Origin: Paenibacillus sophorae
GTDB lineage: Bacteria; Bacillota; Bacilli; Paenibacillales; Paenibacillaceae
Length of the DNA stretch: 64,000 bases
Direction: 5' to 3'
NCBI RefSeq assembly: GCF_018966525.1
Contig: NZ_CP076607.1
Coordinates: forward strand, 5,518,001 to 5,582,000
This document shows positions 57,747 through 64,000 of the stretch, one piece after another (positions within the stretch are counted from its first letter, which is position 1; every line of letters starts with the position of its first letter). The translations under genes and the position numbers were made by a program. A model generated the notes under the pieces. It did not search any database and was not told the origin of the DNA. It worked only from the letters and a program-made list of their open reading frames with translations.

Positions 57747-59459
57747 TTATTGATGAATTCCGCTCAGCGCTTCCCATGCCCCAACTCCCGCAAAGCTGCG
57801 GTTCCAGGTCGCAATACCTCCCAGGTTCAAAGACTTGGCCAGCTTCACTCTCGACTGCAGCGACACCTTGTCTTCAATCCATATTTTGCGGAGAACTCCG
57901 TCTTCCTTGTACTCCACATAGTTTTGTCCGGCATTTTCGAAAAATACGGGTGTCAGCTTCTTGGAGCGGATAATATCCGCAACGGCGTCCATGCTAACCG
58001 CCTTGGAGCTTACTTCCGTCTTTCCTGCAGCCTTTTTTTCTGTCCAAATGCGGGTATACAGCGGAACGCCCAAAACAAGCTTCTTCGCCGGCACTGCATC
58101 TTCTTCAAGAATGCGCTCTACCGAGTTCCGCGACCAGGAGAGCGATGCGACCGAACCAGCCTCAGGGCTGGAAGCCCAGTGCTCATCATAAGCCATCACG
58201 ATCATAAAATCGGCCAATGTTCCCAGCGAGCGCCGGTCGAGAAAGAGCGACCACATTTCGCTGTTCGATTTGGGAGTGACGTCGATGGATAGAATGAGAT
58301 TTTTCGCTTGGGCCATCGGCTTCAGCTCGCGCATAAATTGCGTTACATTACCGCCATCCTTGGTATATACATTTTCAAAATCGATATTAACGCCGTCCAG
58401 ATTATAAAGATCGCAGTATTCCAGCATTTGTACGATCGTTCTCATCCGTTTTTCATAGGTGGACAACGCTTGTGTGGTTAAGTCGGGATCGAAATCATTA
58501 CTTAGAAGTCCCCATACTTCCATCCCTTGATCGTGTGCCCATTTCACATAAGCCTGATCTGCCTGGCTGCGTACGTTTCCTTCGCCATCCACAATTTTGA
58601 ACCATGTAGGACTCACGACATTAACGCCGTTCAGCTTGCCGATGGAACCAGGGTTCGGATTTCGGTCGTACACGGCTTCCCAGGTTAAGCTCACGGCTTT
58701 GCCGTCCCAACTGCGCTCCGCCCGGGTTGGTTCGGATGTTGTCTTCTCCACCGTCTTGATTCCGGTCTCCGCAATACCCGCCGCCTTCACATAACCGGCA
58801 AAACCGTTATTCATTTGAGCGTACAGCCACTCCCCGTGTCGGCTCCAGATTCTTAGCTTCGTCCCGGGCGTCATGTTGGCTAGGATGGGCGCGTGAATCG
58901 TCGCCTCGGTACGCAGCACGGCCTTATCTTCCTTCACTTCTCCGAGTGGGAACGTCTCACCGGCGGCCATTAACAGAACCGCTCCCGTATCCGCGTTCTC
59001 CTGCACATCGAGGCCATATAAGCTTTTAAGCGGTTCGGCCGGCAAATAGGTGACTCCATCCCGTTCTTCGGGAGCCAGCCTAAGCTGAATCGGCTTATTG
59101 TTAAGGCTGGCCGCCGTCTTGTCTGCCTGCATATATAAAAGCTTGCTGTCCGTTGAAAGAATGACCGACTTTGTCCCGGATTCGTACCGGATAGAGGGAT
59201 CTACCGCTTTCTCCAAAATCGGAAGAGGCAGCAGCAAGTTATCCCCGGTTCCGGAAGCGGAAAATCCGGTATATTGGCCCTTGACGAAAATAGGCTTGTC
59301 CGTTCCTTTCCACTCCGGATCGACGTGAAGGGGATTTGGCAGTATATAAAAGATTAACGCATATGCCGCTGCCGCAATGATTAACAATCCTGCAAGTCTG
59401 CGAAGAACACCGCTTCGCCTAACGGCGCGTCCGTGTCCATGCTTCTGTCTTCTGTTCAA
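57747..59459 (-). CDS. GH18 (YaaH/YdhD-like) cell-wall or spore glycosidase
   Basis: 570 residues. One N-terminal membrane helix (about 20-41, LAGLLIIAAAAYALIFYI); a copper-amine-oxidase-like stalk domain (about 75-165); an SH3 wall-binding domain (about 165-230); and a GH18 barrel (about 250-570). The barrel contains LDGVNIDFENV with the catalytic Glu of the DxxDxDxE motif. This layout fits spore-cortex or cell-wall glucosaminidases of the YaaH/YdhD type rather than a true chitinase. It is a single gene between two terminators. Confidence 0.88.
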   Translation of the reverse strand: MNRRQKHGHGRAVRRSGVLRRLAGLLIIAAAAYALIFYILPNPLHVDPEWKGTDKPIFVKGQYTGFSASGTGDNLLLPLPILEKAVDPSIRYESGTKSVILSTDSKLLYMQADKTAASLNNKPIQLRLAPEERDGVTYLPAEPLKSLYGLDVQENADTGAVLLMAAGETFPLGEVKEDKAVLRTEATIHAPILANMTPGTKLRIWSRHGEWLYAQMNNGFAGYVKAAGIAETGIKTVEKTTSEPTRAERSWDGKAVSLTWEAVYDRNPNPGSIGKLNGVNVVSPTWFKIVDGEGNVRSQADQAYVKWAHDQGMEVWGLLSNDFDPDLTTQALSTYEKRMRTIVQMLEYCDLYNLDGVNIDFENVYTKDGGNVTQFMRELKPMAQAKNLILSIDVTPKSNSEMWSLFLDRRSLGTLADFMIVMAYDEHWASSPEAGSVASLSWSRNSVERILEEDAVPAKKLVLGVPLYTRIWTEKKAAGKTEVSSKAVSMDAVADIIRSKKLTPVFFENAGQNYVEYKEDGVLRKIWIEDKVSLQSRVKLAKSLNLGGIATWNRSFAGVGAWEALSGIHQ

Positions 59460-59509
59460 AATAGATCCTCCATACTCTGCTGAATTTAAAGTGAGGAAAA
59501 TGCTGCCAA

Positions 59510-59665
59510 GAAGAAACGCCTAATGGCGTCCTTGAAGGACGCAAGTACGTTTCTCGTCGAAATATAAGGCCATTGAAAGCGTGAAACTTATAAATTTTAT
59601 ATTTTAAAAAAAGAAAACGTGAGTTATCCGCTGTTTTTTCGGACCCCGCACGTTCTCGTTACTTT
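59510..59665. terminator. Hairpins after perR
   Basis: GAACGTG-type stem (AACGTG/CACGTT) at 59618-59661 with an internal T-run probably ends perR. A second two-part hairpin (GAAACG/CGTTTC with GCGTCC/GGACGC) lies at 59513-59555, upstream of the GH18 gene. Confidence 0.5.
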
Positions 59666-59737
59666 TTGGCAAAAGAGTCTCCTGCCTTCCAAGACGGCGG
59701 AGTCTTACGCTATGCATTATTAAGTTATCATTCAACA

Positions 59738-60169
59738 TCAATGCCGCTTGCCCGCACAGCAGCTGCAAATACCGTAAAGTTCCATACGCAAACCGTTCAC
59801 TATGAAGCCGGTAGTTAATTCCGCCTGGCGTTCGACCTCATGCAGCGCCGGGTAACTAAAATCCTCGATTTTGCCGCAATCCTGGCATATGATATGGTAA
59901 TGATCGGTTACATTAGCATCAAAGCGGCTGGAATTGTCGCCATAGGTCAGTTCGCGAACCATTCCGGCTTCCATGAACATTTTCAAGTTATTGTACACGG
60001 TTGCCACGCTCATGCTCGGAAACTTCGGCTCCAGTGCACGATAGATCTCGTCTGCGGTAGGATGATTCATCGATTCCATCAAATAAGTTAAAATCGCATG
60101 ACGCTGAGGCGTAATACGGACACCGGTTGTTTTCAATTGTTCCAATGCGTGCTGTACGCCGCTTCCCAT
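59738..60169 (-). CDS. perR: Peroxide-responsive repressor PerR (Fur family)
   Basis: 143 residues. The winged helix covers about 1-80 (RITPQRHAILTYLMESMNHP; PSMSVATVYNNLKMFMEAGM); the regulatory-metal region has FDANVTDHYHIICQDCGKIE, and CSCC at the end completes the structural zinc site with CQDC. PerR represses peroxide-defence genes until its iron-ligand His are oxidised. The start at 60169 follows GGCGGTGA; a longer frame lacks a site. Strong promoter and Per-type box upstream. Confidence 0.92.
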   Translation of the reverse strand: MGSGVQHALEQLKTTGVRITPQRHAILTYLMESMNHPTADEIYRALEPKFPSMSVATVYNNLKMFMEAGMVRELTYGDNSSRFDANVTDHYHIICQDCGKIEDFSYPALHEVERQAELTTGFIVNGLRMELYGICSCCAGKRH

Positions 60170-60223
60170 CCCTGTCACCGCCTTTACATGTCGATCTTGT
60201 ATTAAGTAAACGCTCTTGTATTT

Positions 60224-60281
60224 ATTGTAAGACCGACCTTTCAATATTGTCAACGCAGTCAGTTAATTATATTGATTATTA
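60224..60281 (-). promoter_or_regulatory. perR promoter with upstream Per-type box
   Basis: On the minus strand TTGACA (60248-60253) and TACAAT (60224-60229) are 18 bases apart. TTATATTGATTATTA at 60267-60281 matches the PerR/Fur box TTATAATnATTATAA at 12 of 14 fixed positions. Confidence 0.6.
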
Positions 60282-60301
60282 TTTAATAAAAATTAGTTTG
60301 T

Positions 60302-62218
60302 TCAATTTTCTATCACATTTAAGTTGCTGTTCCCTTCAACCTCCACCTTATATTCACCCATACCCACTTTGCCGGAGATCGTTTTTTTGTCGATGACGAG
60401 CCCCGGTATGTCCGAAATGATGTCGCCATAGCTGCTGGAACCCTTCAAGGAATAGCTCCCTTCTGCAGGCAGGTGGAGATTGATATCGCCAACCGCGCTG
60501 TAAATATTCCAGTCACCCTGTACATAAGGAGAACGGACGTCAATAATTCCATTTAGAGACTGAGCGTTAAGTGACGATCTGGCCTCATTCACCACCACAT
60601 TGCCGTTCTTGGTGGAGACGTCGATATCGGTTCGGCTGCGATCAGCACTGATATTGCCGACTGCCGTTGAAAGCTTCAAAGACCCCGTAACGTCCCAAGC
60701 CCGCATATCGCCCCCGTTTGTGGAAAGGTCCACATCGCCCTCAATTTCTCTGACTTTTACTTCTCCATTGTAGGTCTTCCCTTTGATACTGCCGAAGACC
60801 TTATGCAAAATGATCGGTCCGTTGCCGGTTTCAAGTGAAATGTCCTGGATCGCCTCTGTATTTTGCAGCGTAATACCGCCATTCATTGTTCTGATATCCA
60901 GATTGAAACGGCGGTTGTCCGGAAGGGAAATATCCAAATCGATGCGCGGCTGGCGCTTGCCCGATTCACCATAAGCTTTACCCTTGGTCGTCAGCTTTAT
61001 GGTGGGCCCTTCGGTAACTTCAATGAACGATTGATCCGAGATGGCTTCCGCTCTTGCCCCTTCCAACTGGTCAACCCACACAGTAGATGTAACCTCTATC
61101 TGATCAATCGGACTTCGGTGCACAACGATATCCCCGTTGATCGCGTCAATGGCAAGCTTGGCGGATCGCAATTCCACCGGAACCGTCAGCACAGGCTTCT
61201 GAAATTTGCTGCCTTTCGCCTCCCCGTAGTCAACGGCGGCAGCCGTCAAATTGAGGCTGACCTTATTCCACAGATGCAGGTAATGCTCCTGCTCCGAGAC
61301 GATAAACACGCTTGCGCCAAGCAGGACAGCAGGCAGAAGACCCCGAAAATCCAGACGGAATCTTGGACCGGTTACGGCTTTGCCGGGACGCCGCGAAATA
61401 AAGAAATTAGACAGGTACTCCAAACCCCACAATACAGGAAGAGCCGGCCACCATTTCAGCAGCAGCAGCATATGGTCGGTTCCCCATTGCCAGTCCCGGA
61501 ACAGTAAAATGCCGACTCCTATCAGCAGGAAGGAAGCGGTATAGCGTCCGATCCGGTCTTCATGCCGCCTGCGGAACATTTTTATACCAATCTCCCTCGC
61601 TGCAAGGAACACTCCTCCCGCGATCAAGAGAATTCCCACGGCCGCGCCTGCCTGATGCTCGATAAAGTACCTCAGCCAGACCGGTCTTTGCCGGAAAAAG
61701 AACAGCATTATTCCTCCGAGCAGCAGGAGCAGACCAAATGAGATTCCCGGTTCGCTGATGAAACGCCGGCGCTGCTCCTGAACGGAATCCATGGCGGTAT
61801 CCGCAGCCCCAGGCATTTTGCGAAGACGAATCATCCTGTCCGCCGATTGCAGAGCATCATATACATTATAGAAATAGACAGCCGGAATAAACAGAGCAAG
61901 CAAAATAAGAAGAGGCACATTGATCTGCATGCCGATGGAAGAAAAATACAGCAGCGCCGCTATATCCAGCACAATCACAAAAGGAAAGGAAATCCCTTTC
62001 CGAAGAAGGCCCAAATACAAATGACCGGTCCCGGGGACCATGGCTGCCAGCAGACCGGCTATGAACTTGCGCTTAACGGGACGCTGCTTTTTGCGGGGAG
62101 GAATGACTTCTGCGCCGCCGCTCTCTTCCACAGTGACAAGCTGCTTATCACCGCGTTCCATTACAGAATAACTTTCCTGCTCCTTCGCGGACAACGTCAT
62201 ACGGGGTTCATTTTTCAT
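60302..62218 (-). CDS. Large membrane protein with DUF4097 beta-helix domain
   Basis: 638 residues. A polar N-terminus, about 8-9 membrane helices (about 55-345), then a right-handed beta-helix of about 290 residues with regular repeats (LDIRTMNGGITLQNTEAIQD, SLETGNGPIILHKVFGSIKG, DVSTKNGNVVVNEARSSLNA), the DUF4097 fold. The beta-helix is probably outside the membrane. DUF4097 domains often occur with stress or Lia-type regulators. ATG at 62218, 9 bases after AAGGAG. No specific function known. Confidence 0.78.
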   Translation of the reverse strand: MKNEPRMTLSAKEQESYSVMERGDKQLVTVEESGGAEVIPPRKKQRPVKRKFIAGLLAAMVPGTGHLYLGLLRKGISFPFVIVLDIAALLYFSSIGMQINVPLLILLALFIPAVYFYNVYDALQSADRMIRLRKMPGAADTAMDSVQEQRRRFISEPGISFGLLLLLGGIMLFFFRQRPVWLRYFIEHQAGAAVGILLIAGGVFLAAREIGIKMFRRRHEDRIGRYTASFLLIGVGILLFRDWQWGTDHMLLLLKWWPALPVLWGLEYLSNFFISRRPGKAVTGPRFRLDFRGLLPAVLLGASVFIVSEQEHYLHLWNKVSLNLTAAAVDYGEAKGSKFQKPVLTVPVELRSAKLAIDAINGDIVVHRSPIDQIEVTSTVWVDQLEGARAEAISDQSFIEVTEGPTIKLTTKGKAYGESGKRQPRIDLDISLPDNRRFNLDIRTMNGGITLQNTEAIQDISLETGNGPIILHKVFGSIKGKTYNGEVKVREIEGDVDLSTNGGDMRAWDVTGSLKLSTAVGNISADRSRTDIDVSTKNGNVVVNEARSSLNAQSLNGIIDVRSPYVQGDWNIYSAVGDINLHLPAEGSYSLKGSSSYGDIISDIPGLVIDKKTISGKVGMGEYKVEVEGNSNLNVIEN

Positions 62219-62253
62219 TCGGGCCTTCTCCTTTCTCGTGTAATTTCGCCGAA

Positions 62254-62724
62254 TCAACGTTTGCCGCTCCTGTTAAATTCGATCAGTTCGACACCGGGGG
62301 CTACTTCCGAGGAAGTTATGGGAATAAAGCCATGCTTGCGGTATAAAGATACCGCCGGCGCGTTCTTTTTGCCCGTCGACACAATAAAACGCTCCTTATC
62401 CGGATAAAGCGCAAATACATGCTCCAGCAGCCGACCGGCAATTCCTTTACGGAAATGATCTGGACTGACCATCATACGTGTAATCGTTAAGCTGTCCGGA
62501 CGCTCTTCTTCCGTGGCTACGGCGCCCGACAGTCCCCCGTCTTCACTCAGGCAGCCGTAAAAATCCTCGCCGCAATTTCTGAGTGTATCCCGCGTCTCAA
62601 GCAGCGGAGGAATGGAATTAAAGCCGATCAACTGTGCTTCCAGGCGGTAGGCTTTATGCTGAAGGCTCCACAGGTCACTAAGCGTCCCCTCGTCCTGCAG
62701 GTCCAGCTTCACTATTTTGCTCAT
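62254..62724 (-). CDS. GNAT family N-acetyltransferase
   Basis: 156 residues. ITRMMVSPDHFRKGIAGRLL carries the acetyl-CoA loop (R-K-G-I-A-G) near 95, and APAVSLYRKHGFIPI closes the fold. Substrate unknown. ATG at 62724, 8 bases after AAGGAG. It precedes the DUF4097 gene by 35 bases, so they are probably co-transcribed. Confidence 0.88.
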   Translation of the reverse strand: MSKIVKLDLQDEGTLSDLWSLQHKAYRLEAQLIGFNSIPPLLETRDTLRNCGEDFYGCLSEDGGLSGAVATEEERPDSLTITRMMVSPDHFRKGIAGRLLEHVFALYPDKERFIVSTGKKNAPAVSLYRKHGFIPITSSEVAPGVELIEFNRSGKR

Positions 62725-62806
62725 ACCGGGTATCTCCTTATATTGCTGAAGGCCTGCCGCTGCCGACAAGCCCTCAGTATTAATTACCCATTTATTGTAT
62801 CTTATG

Positions 62807-64000
62807 TCAACCGTTCAACACTTCAGCCAAAAGCTTGTTGACAAGCCCCGGATTCGCCTTGCCTTTGCTTTCCTTCATGACTTGACCCACAAGGAAGCCG
62901 ATCGCTTTCTGCTTGCCTGCCTTGTAGTCCTCCACGGATTGCGGGTTGGCTGCCACGACTGCTTCCACGATTCCCTTGATCGCGCCTTCGTCGCTGATCT
63001 GTACAAGCCCCTTCTCTTCCACAATCTGTGCCGGAAGCTTGCCGGTTTCGAGCATTTCTTTGAATACGGTTTTGGCAATCTTGCTGCTGATGGTTCCCTT
63101 GGCGATAAGCCCAATCATTTCGCCGAGTCCCTGCGGCGTAATCTTAACCTGAGACAGTTCCAGGTTGTTTCCGTTCAGGTAAGCGAGCAGATCGCCCATA
63201 ATCCAGTTGGCGACGGCCTTGGCATCGCTGGTGAAATTCAAGCTTCCTTCAAAGAAGTCGGCGACCGGTTTGGATGCGGTGATTACTCCGGCGTCGTAAG
63301 CGGGCAGACCATACTCCTCGCTATAGCGAACCCGCCGCGCATCCGGAAGCTCGGGAATGGAAGAACGGATGGCTTCTTTCCAAGCGTCATCAAGATGCAG
63401 CACAATCAGGTCCGGATCGGGAAAATACCGGTAGTCATGGGCTTCTTCCTTGCCGCGCATGGAAAAAGTCTTGCCCTGGGCGTCATCCCAGCGGCGGGTT
63501 TCCTGCACGACTTCGCCGCCTCCATCGAGAATATCCGCCTGGCGGTACTCTTCATACTCCAGACCGCGCAGCACGCCGCGGAAGGAGTTCATGTTCTTCA
63601 GCTCGGCTCGGATGCCGAATTCCTTCTGGCCGAAGGGGCGCAGGCTGATGTTCGCATCGCAGCGCATAGAGCCTTCTTCCATCTTAACGTCGGAAACGTC
63701 GCAGTACTGCATAATCGCCCGCATCTTCTCCAGATAGGCGCGGGCTTCTTCAGGGGAGCGAAGATCCGGCTCGGAGACGATTTCAATCAGCGGAGTCCCT
63801 ACCCGGTTGAAGTCGATGAGCGTGCCGAAACCGCCATCCACATGCGTAAGCTTGCTGGCATCCTCTTCCAGATGCAGCCGGGTAATGCCGATTCGCTTCG
63901 TTTCGCCGTTCACTTCGATATCGATCCATCCGTTCAAGCCGATCGGCTGGTCATACTGCGAAATCTGGTAAGCCTTCGGCGAATCGGGATAAAAATAGTT
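62807..64000 (-). CDS. gatB: Aspartyl/glutamyl-tRNA amidotransferase subunit B (partial)
   Basis: 397 residues of the C-terminal part; the N-terminus lies beyond the right edge. NYFYPDSPKAYQISQYDQPI opens the visible part, then GIRAELKNMNSFRGVLRGLE and DYRYFPDPDLIV, all GatB signatures; the helical tail domain follows and the end VNKLLAEVLNG is intact. With GatA and GatC it converts Glu-tRNA-Gln to Gln-tRNA-Gln. gatA and gatC are expected just outside the window. Confidence 0.97.
   Translation of the reverse strand, partial: NYFYPDSPKAYQISQYDQPIGLNGWIDIEVNGETKRIGITRLHLEEDASKLTHVDGGFGTLIDFNRVGTPLIEIVSEPDLRSPEEARAYLEKMRAIMQYCDVSDVKMEEGSMRCDANISLRPFGQKEFGIRAELKNMNSFRGVLRGLEYEEYRQADILDGGGEVVQETRRWDDAQGKTFSMRGKEEAHDYRYFPDPDLIVLHLDDAWKEAIRSSIPELPDARRVRYSEEYGLPAYDAGVITASKPVADFFEGSLNFTSDAKAVANWIMGDLLAYLNGNNLELSQVKITPQGLGEMIGLIAKGTISSKIAKTVFKEMLETGKLPAQIVEEKGLVQISDEGAIKGIVEAVVAANPQSVEDYKAGKQKAIGFLVGQVMKESKGKANPGLVNKLLAEVLNG

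Overview
The window comes from a low-to-mid GC, endospore-forming Firmicute, most likely a Paenibacillus. The supporting evidence is a sigma-G-type small acid-soluble spore protein (sspI), Lpl/Ytc-type sugar ABC transporters without their own ATPase, a Lia/Psp envelope-stress locus, a nifH copy, and the ygxA-ygzB-perR neighbourhood beside an rrn operon followed by a long tRNA cluster, an arrangement known from Bacillus subtilis rrnD/trnD. Most genes lie on the minus strand.

Positions 1-3,400 are a degraded patch: the start of a small membrane protein running off the left edge, an orphan protein that looks like a helix-hairpin-helix plus PD-(D/E)XK-type nuclease, a relic of a second GH32 gene fused to an IS30-type transposase tail, and a secreted copper-amine-oxidase-like protein. 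Positions 3,400-10,800 form a sugar locus read leftward: solute-binding lipoprotein, an overlooked 50-residue membrane protein, two permeases, a GH172 (DUF2961) protein and a GH32 enzyme, with a divergent AraC regulator. The likely substrate is a fructan or difructose compound. A second Lpl-type ABC transporter follows (11.4-15.0 kb), then cueP bracketed by imperfect repeats, an rRNA methyltransferase, a KtrA/C-type protein, sspI, prfC, zwf and ywmB.

Positions 22.6-27.8 kb hold a combined Lia/Psp stress module: a LiaI-like protein, PspA, PspC-domain protein, a second PspA/LiaH, then LiaF, LiaS and LiaR. Next is an orphan nifH preceded by a NifX/NifB-C-terminal-like gene, with two palindromes upstream; then a gene-poor stretch of relics, a gene broken by an in-frame TGA, and a four-gene run ltrA - FMN reductase - yjdI - yjdJ.

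The main structural discovery is between about 33.66 and 49.60 kb. A tRNA-Leu(CAA) gene is cut in its anticodon loop: its 3' half lies at the left end and its 5' half at the right end, both carrying the same 13-base core, and the two halves join into a well-paired tRNA. The 15.9 kb between them is a genomic island holding a ParA relic, an integrase tail, an intact compensating tRNA-Leu, and many small redox enzymes (four SDRs, an MDR oxidoreductase, two VOC proteins, an EthD protein), two MFS exporters and six regulators (MerR, PaaX, TetR, MarR, AraC types). A repeated TetR-like operator links at least three promoters in it.

The right end carries 14 intact tRNAs, 23S and 16S rRNA with tandem promoters but no visible 5S gene, then ygxA, ygzB, a GH18 protein, perR, a large DUF4097 membrane protein, a GNAT acetyltransferase and the 3' part of gatB.
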